A stretch of 64,000 bases of DNA from positions 42,637,743 through 42,701,742 of the forward strand of contig CM044958.1 of assembly GCA_024516035.1 (NCBI GenBank), read 5' to 3'. Source of the DNA: Bactericera cockerelli (Eukaryota > Arthropoda > Insecta > Hemiptera > Triozidae). How positions within the stretch are numbered: position 1 is the stretch's first letter; each line of letters opens with the position of its first letter. The notes beneath the pieces were generated by a model, which was given only the letters and a program-made list of their open reading frames with translations, had not been told where the DNA came from and did no database searches. Position numbers and translations under genes: made by a program. This document shows, in pieces, positions 13,038 to 25,429 of the stretch.

Positions 13038-13369
13038 GGTGCATAATGTATAGAATAGAATAGAATAGAATATAAAGATAATTGTATTTATCAGTGAAGA
13101 TTTTACAATGGTGGTTGGCAGATTAATACAAAAAAAATATGTATATACATTTAAAAATAAAAATTTAGGTCCTAGTAACAGAAAAATTCGATCTCACAAT
13201 AGAAACCAACGGCTATCCCCCAGGCAGCCGGATCACATGACATAAAGCCCAAGGCAGTAGAGAAAGAGATCAAGAAGTCCTCAGGGGCACATCCCGCCCG
13301 CATTCGGTCGGATAATCCGTCCGCCCAATCAAGAGCCGTGGAATTGTGATCGGCCGGTGCATAATGTAT
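13038..13369 (-). mobile_element. 5'-truncated LINE with 14-bp TSD
   Basis: The same 14 bases, GGTGCATAATGTAT, flank the insert at 13038-13051 and 13356-13369. The 304-bp body (13052-13355) reads on the minus strand as an open frame that begins at the very junction, runs for about 60 codons to a stop at 13172, then has a short AT-rich 3' untranslated region ending in repeats of TTCTA next to the TSD. A frame truncated at the 5' junction, a microsatellite tail and a TSD are the signature of target-primed reverse transcription. The C-terminal peptide is not diagnostic for a clade, so I do not name one. Confidence 0.65.
13172..13355 (-). pseudogene. C-terminal fragment of a retrotransposon ORF
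   Basis: About 60 codons are open on the minus strand from the TSD junction to a TAG stop. Codon composition is markedly more GC-rich than the surroundings, with a peptide containing DWADGLSDRM and GFMSCDPAAWG. It lies in the position of a LINE ORF2 C-terminus. I do not recognise a zinc finger, RNase H or other domain in it. Its frame continues by chance into the flank, so the start is set by the insertion boundary, not by a Met. Confidence 0.45.
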
Positions 13370-14704
13370 TGATAAGTAATCTGAAATTTTTTTGTTTTTT
13401 GTTGTGTATTTTGTATAATACATTATAAATAACCCTTACATTTTGTAGTTTACTACAAATAAACACCCTTGCCCAAATTGGGTGACATGGGGCATATTAT
13501 TATTATTATAAACACGAATTTCTATCTGTTGCGGTAAGTGGTCCACTGATTCGTTTGTTAGGTAAAAATATTCATATATAAATAGAGTGTTGTTGTTTAA
13601 CCTCAGAAAATAGACAGTGTAAGTTACTTGAAGAAGAAATTCGACGTAAAAGCAAAAGTGCATCCCACCGAAGAAATTTCCGCGACCTTACACATCATTT
13701 TATTCTATTTCTGACATCATCAGTCCTTCAGATCACTACACCTCAACTTATGCATGAAACGCTCGGATATTTTCATGATCTAAGTACAATAATTTTTGAT
13801 CTGCAGCTTTTCCAAATTCAAAAGACCTTACAAAAAAATGCTAAATCGGCAAACAATTCACTACTTTTGAAAACGGGATATAAACTGGACCAATAGTCCA
13901 GGCACTTGCATTGTTCCCACAGGAAAAGGATATTTACCAGGAGCAAATGAAGAACAAACGGGCATGGGAACTAGTTTGAACCTGAAGGATAATGAATCGC
14001 CCTCCAGTCCCCTCACTGGTCTGCTGGAGTAAGTGCGCTCAATTATCCAGAGCCCAGGACACGCTGAGTGACGTTTCCGCCAGGACAGAGATGACAGGAC
14101 CAGGTCCTGGGGTCACTGGGATGAAGGGGTCAAGCATGAGCTTGGAACAGGATCAACTCCTTAAGACTCTGGCAGCTTTGGTTTGGCATGATGAGATTTG
14201 GTACGAAGAACAAAATGAGAAAATATAGGATAGGAGAAAGCTATAGATGATGATCTGAGAGCTAATAATTAACTATCAGAAATAAAAGCTACAATAAGAC
14301 CGTCTCACCTGTCGAGTTACAGAGCTAGTTTTCAGATTGATATTCACTTAACTACAGAAGCATAATCCTACGAATTAAAAAAACTAAATACACTCACCCA
14401 CAGAGATCGACCGAGTATTACTTATTAACTTTCAAACAAACCTAGTAGCAAGTATAGCAACACTTGAAAAGCTGAAATTCTACACAATGTTAGCCTAATA
14501 ATGTGCACTAAGAAATGCCCTAATTTTATAAATGGTATCGGTCGAAAAACCTTTTTGGCATCGAATTTCTGATTTTTGGCTGATTAATTTTATATGAGTT
14601 AGGTTTGGAATAGGTTTTTGATTTATACGTTCCATGTTCCATTTTATGTTTTTTACTTCTTCTTCTTTAACTCTCTTATATAAGAGATATAAACTATAAA
14701 CTTA
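13370..14704. other. Non-coding DNA with a GC-richer patch at 13.98-14.18 kb
   Basis: Most is AT-rich with no signature. The patch at about 13985-14180 has balanced composition and repeated words CCAGGAC, CAGGACC and GGTCCTGG. A 78-codon frame crosses it without any recognised motif. It could be a regulatory island. Confidence 0.5.
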
Positions 14705-14706
14705 TA

Positions 14707-15582
14707 CAGGGTCTTCATAAAGTCTCACCCAGGACTAGGTTTCTCGAAAACGACTCAGAATATCAAAAAACGCAAAAACCTGTATTCCTTTATATTTTTG
14801 GGGGATTGATTTTCAGCCAAAAAAAATTTGCCTACACGGCCCCAGTCAGGCTGGGCATGGACCAACTTTAAAATCTTAAATAGAATGGTATGTTTTGTGG
14901 CATATTGTTTTAAAAGGTCTTATTGAGAGAAGTTCATTACAATAAATTTCAGTGTGCTACGACTTACCGTTCTTGAGATACAGGGTCGGACGTCCTGCGT
15001 AATATCCATATATTTTGACCTATAACTCGTTAACCGTAAATTATGGAGAAAATTTTTCATGGTAATAATAACTCCTTATGACAAGACCTTTCTAACAAGT
15101 TATAACTCGACATACTCTGTTGATGTTAGTCAGCCAGCCGGACGAACAGTCGAAAAAAAATTTAACGAAAAAAACAAATCAAGTTTTAACTTGTTCGAAA
15201 GTTCTTGCCATAAGGAGTTATTATTAGCAAGAAAAATTTTCTCCATAATTTACGGTTAACGAGTTATAGGTCAAAATATATGGATATTACGCAGGACGTC
15301 CGACCCTGTATCTCAAGAACGGTAAGTCGTAGCTCACTTAAATTTGTTGTTAATGAACTTCTCTTAATAAGACCTTTAAAAACAATATGCCACAAGACAT
15401 ACCATTTTATTTAAGATTTTAAAGTTGGTCCATGCCCAGCCTGACTGGGGCCGTGTAGGCAAAAATTTTTTGGCTGAAAATCAATCCCCCTAAATATAAA
15501 GGAATACGTGTTTTTGCGTTTTTTGATATTCTGAGTCGTTTTCGAGAAACCTAGGCCTGGGTGAGACTTTATGAAGACCCTG
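14707..15582. mobile_element. 876-bp palindromic DNA transposon, TA flanks
   Basis: The element begins CAGGGTCTTCATAAAG after a TA (14705-14706) and ends with the reverse complement CTTTATGAAGACCCTG before TA (15583-15584). The left arm runs to about 15107 and the right arm from about 15180, so two arms of roughly 400 bp surround a loop of only about 70 bp. Arm identity is high with scattered substitutions and small indels. TA target duplication and CAGGGT termini fit the Tc1/mariner superfamily; the long arms recall foldback-type MITEs. There is no transposase. Small frames inside an arm have mirror images in the other arm and are not genes. Confidence 0.88.
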
Positions 15583-15775
15583 TATATAAACCTCATCTGA
15601 ATATAAGGCAATAATAACTAGACCATCAGTGACACTATTGAACTCAATAGAGGAATGGGAGAGACCAGCAACCAAACGAAACATGAAGGCAAGACAAAGC
15701 TGAAATGAGACAGCCATCTCTTTTATACCTCCATAAAACATACATTGCCGGGGGTGAATGGAAAGCGGTCTGAAT

Positions 15776-16145
15776 GCAAGTAGTGAGAGAGAAAGAGATA
15801 GAGAAAGAGATTGTTTCGCTGTATGAATATAAACAAAGGAAAGTTAATCGTTCATCAAACGAATACAATAATATTGTATGTGGAGAGAGAGAAAAAAGAA
15901 AGCGAATTGAATGGAGGAAGAGAATAAGGGCGGGGGAGAGAGGGAGAGAGAGAGAGCGAGAGAGCGAAAGAGAGAGAGAGAGAGAAAGAGAGACAGAAGG
16001 AGAGAGAGGAAGAGTCATTCAACGAAGAGAGGAACACAAAGAAAGTGGAATAAAGGTAGGGAAGGGAGTGAGAAAAAGAGAGAATTGAAGTTTAAAGGGA
16101 AGGAATGACAAATAGAGAGGGGGGATGAAGAGAGGGGAGGGGAGG
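15776..16145. repeat. GA-rich microsatellite tract
   Basis: An extended purine-rich strand is dominated by GAGAGA with some AAAG and GGGGAG. Long overlapping open frames on both strands come from the dinucleotide repeat and are not genes. Confidence 0.9.
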
Positions 16146-16149
16146 GGGT

Positions 16150-18000
16150 TATCGTGGCTTTCCACGGGCGTGAAACACAACAGCCCAAGGCATTGTTGAA
16201 AGCTTGATATGTGTCTGACTGCTGTCTACTGAGTACACAACACCACCATTGGACAAATACCAAACACAATAGAAATAGGACACCGGTCAAGTAGCGTAGC
16301 TAGGGTGGGGGACTGATTAATGAAATTAAATATTGACATATAGAAATGACAGCTATACAATACACATTAATACCTACACAAGTAATTTTAATTTCTATTC
16401 ATAAGTACTTACGATATGTGATGTCCATAATTTTATAATTTTTCAGAAGTACCTACTACTATCAAATAAAACAAAAGCAAGAGCGATTAATTGTTATCCA
16501 CAAAAAAATACGAGTATGTGAATATGTACATTGTACAAACATACATATACATATAATAGCATCTATTAGATAATATCATTCTTTATATGTTTACGAGTTA
16601 CAATGGATTTGATGTTTTTTGGTGGACAAGTTAATGATGGTTAGACATATAATTATAATTGAACCTTGGGTGTTATTTGGACCAAAGGATAGAGGAAGCA
16701 CTCGTGTAAATGGGATATCAAACAACTTAATGTCACGGATAACTAGAAACTTTTCCATGGTCCTGACCAGAGTAATGTAACTAGAGATAGACGGTGTTAT
16801 ATTCGTATGTAACACTTTACATATTGGTCTGTTTACAGATGTTTGAACATTTCAAATTTCAAGCTAGCGAAATTACAAAGAATTACAGGCTTTACGTTTC
16901 CTCTCAGGGAAGTGTCTTTTAACAAGAATGATTGTGCAAGTGTTCCAACACAATAGAGCAATTAGCATCATGCCTTTGCTCACCGTGTTCAATCCAGACG
17001 ACAGCAAAACCAATGAACATCAATGATAACAAACGCGATTAAAAGAGGCATGAATGGAGAAGACGCTTTGAATATAAAGTTCAAATAAATATTTTCATTT
17101 GTCATTCATTCGCTAAAAGAAGCACTTGCTTCAATTTCCAGCAAAAAGCTTGAGATGGAGTGGGAGAAAATCTGAATATTTTCTTTTCTAAAGTTGAGGA
17201 GAGAGGGGACGTTTTCAGTACTCCGAGTGATAAGTTTAATTACTGTCAGGGAGGATTTTATTGGAATTCAATAGACACGAGATGATTTCAAAAGAAACAC
17301 TACCCACACAAAAGGCGTTCAAGATTGGAGGAGACAGACTTCTTTTTTATCCTTTTCAAAAAGGAAAAAACTCCTCTCTTTATCAGATAGTTACTCCTCT
17401 CTCCTCTCATTCTCTCCTCCTGTTTCTCTCTCCCGCATTATTCCCATTTTTTTTCGTGTTCCTTTGTGGATGACGAAACTTTAACGTTGTGTAATATCTA
17501 GGAAATGTCCATTATGTCCGATTAGTTGAGTGTTTATAACTTTAAAATCTACAATATATGTATTACTGTCAAGAGTAAATTTGCTGTGGAATAAAAAGAC
17601 AAAAAGTCTAATATTTGAAGGAAAAATATCCTTTAAGAAGAAAAGATCAATTCAAATCAGTACTCTCTAGAAAGTACTGGAGAATATTTGCATGCCGAAA
17701 CATTCCATAGCGGTGTTTCGCAATTTTCCTCTCACCTCTGGAGCCCCTCCTCCGCCCTGAGCTTTCAGCAGTTTCCACACACCCCATAACACAGACAATG
17801 CTGGAGAGAAAAGAAATCAAATTTGATATTCAAACTGAATTATGTTAGAAAAGTTGTGCTGATGTGCTGCTATGAATTGAAGACGAATGAGCCTGGGGGC
17901 CCAAGAAAGTGAAAAGCTTTTAACTTGAGCTTCTTGAGACATCAGTGGTGGCCTTTCCAATCACTCTTGGGGTGGAGAATTCTTTCATATTCTCAATTAC
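16150..18000. other. Non-coding DNA with a purine/pyrimidine switch
   Basis: Purine-rich sequence near 17155-17210 is followed by a pyrimidine-rich tract at 17385-17445. The remainder is AT-rich. No gene is recognised. Confidence 0.5.
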
Positions 18001-18204
18001 TAGAATAATAATAATAATGTCGCCTTATTTATACTGCCAGATTAGGACTATTTAGTCCCATTATTCCAGCAGTAAGCCCAAGACGCATTATTATGTGGTA
18101 AAAATCCCAAATGGGAGGGTAATTTGCCATGTCCTGGCTGGGTTTCGAACCCGCGACCTCTGGATTTCCAGAGTGCGGCTCTTACCACTGAGCCTGGACT
18201 AGAA
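17999..18204 (-). mobile_element. tRNA-derived SINE with 7-bp TSD
   Basis: ACTAGAA occurs at 17999-18005 and 18198-18204 and flanks a 192-bp body. On the minus strand it opens with a tRNA-like head, GGCTCAGTGGTAAGAGC (A box), then GGGTTCGAAACCC-type B box near 18139-18152. A unique body follows, and it ends in a short ATT-repeat tail next to the left TSD. The order pol III promoter head, body, simple tail and TSD defines a SINE. It is a single copy in this window and is unlike the SINE at 28.8, 33.5 and 42.7 kb. Confidence 0.75.
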
Positions 18205-18890
18205 GATATTTTCAAATTGCTTTTCTTTAATAGCATTAGAATCCCAGGAATGTTCTTATGCTGAATTAGATGATATAACAGTGAAAAGGTTATCATCTCT
18301 CCTGCAAAACTTTACCGGTAATTCACATGCGGGACTTTATTTAGCAAAATATTCCCCAAATTTTGCCACTGTTTCCTTGTCATATACTTTCGCTCCATCT
18401 TTTGTTTTGCGAATTCTCTCAATTTTCGTTTGAATTCGCGTTGTTAGTTCTGCTAAAAACCTAACTCCCACCAGATCTTTTGTCCTTCACAACACAATGA
18501 CAATTTGTAAAGAGAAGAAGTGGAAGAAGATACAGAGAGAAGTCCAGGGACTTAGGGGAGACTTCAAAGTTTTTAGAACTTCAATAATAGAAAATTATCA
18601 AGACTATGATGATTCACAATGGCATGTAAATATTTTATTTTTTCAGTAAATTAGAATTATCTGCTTGAGTATCCACATTTAACAGCTTGACAGAATGTCT
18701 GAAGTCATACATTTCTCATCAAGGCTAAAACTGGTTGATGTGATGAAAACGTGAATTGGTGAATATAATTAGTGAAAATACCATTATTTTGTTTTCTAGT
18801 ATTCCATTAAAGACTGATTATTTTGAAAATTCAGTTCTGAAATTAAAAGCATTTCGAAATAGTCATAATCTTTGGCGAACCATGTAGATA

Positions 18891-18930
18891 TGTAGGTACT
18901 TACTCATTACTGTAGGTACTTAGTCATTAC
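18891..18930 (+). repeat. Two-unit tandem duplication, 20-bp period
   Basis: TGTAGGTACTTACTCATTAC is followed directly by the same 20 bases with one C to G change. It is a local replication slippage product. Confidence 0.9.
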
Positions 18931-20559
18931 TGAACAAGATTTAATTTTTAACGATGCTCTCAACAAATCCCGCTTGGACCCCAGCACCTGAATTACGAGT
19001 GCCCTATACTCGACTACTCGTACTTTACTGCCATACACATAGAATGAGCTAATCCTATAGAATGATAAAAAATGAAATCATGGACATACTCGTAGGAGCA
19101 CAACATCGATGTCACGAACATTTTATGACATACAAGTCCACAAATGGGACATTTTTTATGAAGTTTAACTTAGCTTAAACCCTGTTTCATAATAGAATGG
19201 GAACATTTAAGTTGTCATGTGTCAGTCAAGTTGTGTCCCGCCAGGTACAGCTAAACATCTGAATACTGTCCATTTCAAGAGGAATTTAAAAAAATGCTTT
19301 TATGAAAAGAGTCATACTTTTATTTCTATTTATTAAATTGTTTTTTAAGCTCTTTAACCATCTGTTTTTCTGTGTCCATCCATCTTTTTCTTTCGCATAT
19401 TATTTATTTCCATTATTTTTCCAAACAACATGGTCATAAATTTTTGTAGGTGCTATAGTGAATGCATTATTGTTGTTTCAAATTTAATTATCAAATTACA
19501 TGTTATTTGATTACCCAACATGGTGTTAACTCAATACAAATGTGTAACACGACCTAGGTACATTATTCTACTCTGACCGTCATAAATATTAGCAGCAATA
19601 CGTATAGATTATACACCGACATTGGGGATACTTAATACCTAAATAAATGTATTTGATCAACTCTGAGATATACAAGACCTTACATTATCAGCAGAAACAA
19701 GATATGAGCCCCCGCATTCAAAATGTTAAAAAAAAATACACATCCTTTTTTTCTCTGCCCAACAGCCCTTACGATACAAACATGTTCATTCTAATTCAAA
19801 CATTCTCATAATTGAAAAAAAAAACAACATAAAATTCTGCGATTCCAAACAATACACAAATCTCTTATTTTATTGGATCTAATGGATTAAGAAGAGATTA
19901 GGTTCTCTCGGATGCTGCTCCATACAACATGCTAATGAGGCAGTGAGGCTCCCATACAAGCTGACATCATCTCTGTAGACTCGGAATCTGGTTGTGTCCC
20001 AGATAAGACATTCAACCAATATGGAAACCAGATCTAATGTTACTTTAGCTGATAAGATAATGTCGTAGTTTACTGATTCTCAGAGTATGTTTACTGATTA
20101 GCTTAAAATCGAATATTTCTTTCTAGGTGATAGTAAGATCTGTGTGAATGGGACTTAAATGGACTGTTAATGGGACCACCAGTAAAACAATTCAAACTTT
20201 TAAACCAAAACCTAAAGTTATTGAAATAAACACTCATTGTATAAGATAAACAAATATGTGCTACAAATGGCATTCGGTGGACATTGAAGAACACCTGAAT
20301 AGGTTATTATTGTGGGAAAATTCCGATCGTTTAAAACGCCTGCAAATTGGAGTCGAGGAACCAGCAGATACACACAGGAGTGACAGCATATGGTGCAGAG
20401 CTGATAGCACCTCCGCCCTGCCCAGGTGGAGCCAAGTCCAGACAGGAAGACATCAGAATGAAAGAAACAATGAGAGGGAGAATATAAAATAGCATTATTA
20501 TTCCCGATCCATACAAACAATGAACAAACTGATAAACTTTAAAGTTCTCCCTCCCCTGC
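18931..20559. other. Non-coding DNA, nothing firmly recognised
   Basis: A more balanced stretch near 20360-20460 contains a 78-codon plus-strand frame and an opposite frame with no known motif. I could not identify a splice pattern. Confidence 0.5.
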
Positions 20560-20865
20560 TCCCTCCTCTCCTGGGAAGGAACAATAAAGAAAAAGGAGAA
20601 GGAGGAGAGGAATATGAAGAAGATAAATAATAATAATAAAGTCTGGAGAAGTGAACAAAAGTCTGGAAAAGCCAGTCGGTGCATATCTGCAGAATAGGTG
20701 GAGAGGGAGAGAAAATTGCGTACGTGCCCGCACAGGAGGAAGAAAGAGAGGGGGAATATGAAGACGCAAGAAAACAAGAAAGAAAAGTCCGTGGTATTCT
20801 ATTCTCTCCCTCACTCACTTCGTCTCTTTATCTCTCTCCGTTTCTTTCTCCTTCGCATCAGTAAT
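20560..20865. repeat. Purine tract followed by pyrimidine tract
   Basis: Positions 20575-20790 are strongly purine-biased on the plus strand and 20795-20860 pyrimidine-biased. Overlapping open frames here follow from the composition. Confidence 0.75.
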
Positions 20866-22619
20866 GAGTAAAGGAATCTATTTACAGAAAAGGAGTCTAA
20901 TTACAGTATTGGAGCTATTTTCCACTATCCATTTAAAATAGAAGTATCAAATGCTTGACTCATAACTTTGCAGAAGCTTTTAGTCAAAATTTAAGTAGGC
21001 GACGGAAGTTTGCAATCTCCCAAAACTTGAGTAAAATCATACCAAACATCGAAGTTAAACAATACAAAGAAACTAGAAATTCAAAGAAACCGGCGAATCA
21101 TCCATCATAGGGATCCCACTTGTTGATTAAGGTGAAATACATGATAATTATGATAATGGTATTCTGCCGGGGAGCGAGGGGGAATACTGATGAACTGACA
21201 ACCCTGTACTGAATAGTAAGGAGAAGAAGTCCTGAGGGACTCAACCTGCTCCATGTTAACTCTTACTTACTTCTTGAAACCCGAAGTATACAGAGGTAGA
21301 TATATAATTTATGTATTGTATATGAAGATATTTGTGCTACTACATATATGAAAGATACTAGGATTTGATAAAGAATATTACCCTGTGGCTTGATTAAAAG
21401 TTTCCTTGAAAATTTTTAGATCCTCGTAAATATAAAAAGTTCGAAGTTCTAATAAAAGTAATGATAGGTAGGTACATCAAAGAGAATATTTCCTGTTGTA
21501 ACATCAAGTGCTTTGCTAGAACTTAGCTTGGCGTACTGTGATGCCACTAAATCCATTGACAATTCAGGAGCTTTTAACTTTTAATCCATGTGAGGTTTTT
21601 CCAAGTATGTAGCCCTTCACAGATAAAATATTGAGCTCTCAATTTTTCGAAGCTTCCGCCTTTCCTATGTAGGGATTCTAGGGAATAATATAAAATAGAA
21701 TAAATTATACATATACCTGTTTAATAATGCGCATTCCTTACCATAGCAGTTGGTGACTAGCACAGACATGGTTAACAGTAGCACATTCAGTCATAACGTC
21801 TAGTGCGAAGGTAATACAGGCAATAATCATTAGAAGATATATATGAAAGCGCCCTAGACTGCCCAAGAGCCTCTATAGACTCAGACCATTGTTATTTAAA
21901 CATACATAGATATGTTATGTTTGGTAAAGGCTACATATTAATGTACATAATTATGCGTATCGCATTCACACTGAATAAACGCACCGTTTTATTATGGCTG
22001 TTATCGTGGGGCTATATTGGTATATACAGGGTAGTTTGTATGATATTATGTGTCGCATTAGCTTCCATCTTATCAGCGCAGAGCTACTAAAGTACAATGG
22101 GTATCCCAACATAAAGACTACCTATACTTTTAGTATTTCAGTAATATGTACAGTAAATACATATCATGCGAAAAAATGTGTTGGGCTTTAAATTTATTTC
22201 TTTTTTATAATGTTTATGACAAGAGTTTTACAAACTTATTCATTTTATAGCAATGAAACAAGAGCCAATTTAGGCGTTTATTGTCGTGATATCACTTCTT
22301 TTTATGTATTTGGTCATAGTATTTGCTTGTTCAAAGCCGTGAGGTCCTTGCAATCACTATCATCACGAGGCTATGAGCACCCTAAACCATCAGAAACCAG
22401 ATATATGTTTACATGGTTCCACCCTATACATAACGAAGGCCTATTCCCCCTCCCTCGTCCTTCCCCCTGATCCCTCCTCAACTACCACAGGAGCAGTTAG
22501 AGAGACGGTAATAACTATAACATAACAATAGGGAGACTTTACCTATGTATGTCCTTCGCTCGTCCATACAGTCAGTCGTCTAGCTGGAGTAACTTTTATT
22601 TAAAAATAGAAGAGCAAAA
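20866..22619. other. AT-rich non-coding DNA
   Basis: A TATACAGGGTAGTTTG word at about 22022-22036 resembles one end of the palindromic elements seen elsewhere, but no opposite end was found. Otherwise nothing is recognised. Confidence 0.5.
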
Positions 22620-22656
22620 GGGAGAGAAGGAGAAGGAGGGAGGGAGGGAGCGAGGG

Positions 22657-22695
<39 letters not shown>

Positions 22696-22800
22696 AAGAG
22701 AGAGAGAAAATGAAACAGTGGACAAAACAACAGAGGGACAATATTTTTCACTTTTACAAAAAGGAGACAGAAAAAAAGAGAACAAAAAATGACCAGGGGG
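22615..22800. repeat. GA microsatellite and purine tract
   Basis: A nearly pure GA run at 22656-22706 lies inside a longer purine-rich strand. No gene is supported. Confidence 0.9.
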
Positions 22801-23975
22801 TAGTCCAAGCCTCTGTAGCCTCCCCCTCTAGGAGAACAATGGGCTCCCCTGTCCCCCTCACCCACGTTAATGGGAAACAATTTCACCATTGAGTTATAAT
22901 GACTAATGGGACTGCAGGAGACGGAACATTTAGTGTCCGCCAGTGAGTTGTTTGTCCTGACCATTGTCTGCTAATGTCCCTTGTAATGTATTTCCATCCA
23001 GATGTAGTGGTCCAATGGAAACCAAAAACTAGGGTCGTTATAAAAATGTAAAACTTTCGACGCAAAAATAATATTTCACTGAGAGGTATAAAGGTGTATA
23101 GTTTGACAACACACAGATTTCAAATAATTAGTACAGATAATTGCAGAAGAGGCCATCGTAAATCCTTCCTAAACAGTTAACGAAACTGACATATTGGATA
23201 CATTCAATATTCAATGAGGGCAATACAATGCGTCTCTTATTCCTACACTACAAAACATTTATATTACATATCCTCCAGACTGGAACAGCTTGGAATGAAC
23301 AAAATAATTACCAGTTTCTGGTGTATCTGGACTCGAGAAATGTCCTTCAATTGGCAGATTATAAATTTAATGTTTTATATGATCTCTCTTATGTAATTCG
23401 ACACAACACAAGCACGTTAAAACATTGCATCAGAGACCCTTTGGGAAGCTAGTGCACACAGTGAAAATTTTAAACCAATGTACACATGAATTTTATTTGA
23501 AACTCTGAACATAGTGAACATACTAAAAAGTTTCCTTACTATCATGCAGCACATCCGTCGACTACTTAACAAAACAAAGTTTCCACAGAACCTAGTATCA
23601 GAACAGCACCAGAAGGTACACCCCCGTGCAGCTTGCACATGGACCGTGCTATCGGCGTCTACCTATTTGTCAAAAATATCGAGAGCCAGATTATCTTCGG
23701 GCCCGTACATAAATCAAACTCTGCCGGAGGATTACAAGTTGAGCTCATACGAGACAACAGATTACAACTTACCGTGCGCCCCAACATGCCGAATAGTTCC
23801 CATGTGCAGGGCCTTGGCAGAGTGGGAGCCCAAGGGTCGAACATATATACCCTGTTTTGGGTTGGACATAGTCTCTCTCAGTTAAAGATTGTGTAATCCC
23901 AGGAAAAAGCGACAAGAGATATAATGAAAAGCCAAGATAATTGATAGTAAAATGTTTTGTCAGAAGTAATTACCT
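22801..23975. other. Non-coding DNA with an unassigned open region at 23.5-23.9 kb
   Basis: Two overlapping plus-strand frames of about 85-120 codons span 23514-23896, and a minus-strand frame overlaps them. One reads with mixed composition (for example RDNRLQLTVRPNMP). I recognise no domain, there is no clear splice pair, and frame choice is ambiguous, so no gene is called. Confidence 0.4.
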
Positions 23976-24035
23976 GAGCGGGAATAGAACCCACAACTTG
24001 CAGCTACTCCTGGCAATTCATGCTTTACTAGAAAA
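23975..24035 (-). repeat. tRNA-like segment on the minus strand
   Basis: A B-box-like GGGTTCTATTCCC (reverse complement of 23980-23992) is preceded by a poor A box. There is no acceptor stem. It is probably the remnant of a SINE head. Confidence 0.35.
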
Positions 24036-24256
24036 ATCTATGTTCCCTAAATACATTTTGGGAGAAAATGTACATCATTATATTGGTTGGTTGTGGCGCT
24101 GTTGACCCCAAAAAATATAGGTTTGGGAAAAAGAAAGTAAAAGAAGAGGAAGATTATAGATATGTACAATTGTACATATTATCTGTGTCTGCTGTGTTAA
24201 AATGGTTCAGATCGCTGAATTCAACGATTTTTATTTTTTTTTTCTTCAAAAGTGAA

Positions 24257-24468
24257 TAAATTTATTATTATTATTATTATTAATATACAATTTTTTATTA
24301 GATACAAAAGGAAATTATGTACATACAAATAATAATTTTAACAGTGAAAAAATGAAAAAAAAAATATATACCTACAATAAAAATGAAAAATAACAGAAAA
24401 TATTTGAAAACATATGTCCTAACTAAAGGGCCCCGCCCTTATTGCCTATGGCAATCTCTTCCACCCAA
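24257..24468 (-). mobile_element. LINE 3'-end fragment (hairpin motif family)
   Basis: On the minus strand the segment 24415-24468 reads TTGGGTGGAAGAGATTGCC, ATAGGCAATAAG, then CTTTAGTTAGGACA. It includes a stem ATTGCC/GGCAAT. The same block occurs at 34845-34896, where it is followed by AATAAA and a poly-A run. A comparable hairpin-and-GCC motif is familiar at the 3' ends of some arthropod non-LTR elements, but I do not assign a clade. The downstream part here is A/T-rich and ends in an ATT repeat. Confidence 0.5.
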
Positions 24469-24522
24469 TTATTTGAAGTTACTGTCCAACTATCTTCAGA
24501 ATGACCTCTTTTTTCTGCCAAG

Positions 24523-24868
24523 AAATAAGAAATTCACGGCCCTGGAAGACATAGGACGTATCAAAGCTGCCGCCAAATCTGACGCTAATACTACACCGGC
24601 TGGATCTTTGAAATATGTAAATAGAGACCAGGCGGGAGGTGCAGGTATCAATGCTACGAATGTGATTGACAAAGCTGTATTTAATAATACCTCCCGTGCA
24701 CTAGGGAATCAAGCAATTATTAATCCTACAATCATGTTAAACATTATTTATGAGAGAGTAAAAAAAGGCGAGCTTATGAATATGAGACGGAATCAATACA
24801 GGACCGAAAGCTTTGAGATAATTGCTCTTTGCTTCCTCCATTGTATTAGTGTTCAAGTGTTCATATAA
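24523..24868 (+). pseudogene. Unassigned protein-like reading frame, 115 codons
   Basis: The frame follows a strong splice-acceptor-like sequence, CCTCTTTTTTCTGCCAAG (ends 24522), and runs open to a stop at 24866-24868. The peptide has mixed composition (for example LEDIGRIKAAAKSDAN and GGAGINATNVIDKAVFNNTS), unlike the K/N/I/F-rich chance frames around it, and codons look protein-like. The frame is also open leftward to 24383, but that part lies antisense in a LINE 3' end and is unlikely to be coding. A possible donor, GTAAAA, lies at about 24758. I recognise no domain. It could be an isolated host exon, a processed gene remnant or a captured foreign gene fragment. Confidence 0.35.
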
Positions 24869-25424
24869 AGTCCATCAAATAATATAAGTATTTTTTGAAG
24901 AACTAAATTTAATCACAAATCGGTTTTGGATTTTTGGACCTGCAACCTGTCAAATGAACTCTCTGCAAAGCACTGAATGTAGAATCCTTCTGGGTGTGTA
25001 ATCTAACACGTTTGCTGCTCATTTGCTCCCATGGTAGATCACAATTACCAGACTAGAAACTATGTATAATTCAATGGAGCCTAAACTCCGTAGACTTTGA
25101 AAAATAATAATAAATGTATGCAAAGTTCTTGCTGAAAATCAGGTCACACCACTAGTGTCTATGCCCAGCCACACTCAGGTCCTCCAGACAAACATCTATG
25201 TCACCTCTCCCTCTCACAATTAAAACTCGGGGGAACAGGGGCGAGCAGCGAGAAGCTTTCAATTAAAAAATTGCTAAACATGCAAAAAATCAACAAAAAT
25301 CCCTTCATTAAAAACAAGCAGCAGCAGCATATGAAACGACTTGCTCTCCTGTGTGTGTGGTGCTGGCAGGGCGGTGGAGGACTTGATGCGCTTACCAGAG
25401 GTTCAAAATTTCATTGACTTACTA
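24869..25424. other. Non-coding DNA, nothing recognised
   Basis: Mostly AT-rich; a slightly GC-richer section at 25150-25400 has no signature. Confidence 0.55.
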
Positions 25425-25429
25425 TTTCC

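Noticed and set aside
15774..16290. Several long overlapping open frames on both strands
   Set aside because: They lie in a GA/CT repeat, giving R/E-rich and S/L-rich peptides on opposite strands; not genes.
24523..24868. Endogenous viral gene fragment
   Set aside because: Considered because it is intronless and isolated, but I see no family motif that supports a viral origin; left unassigned.
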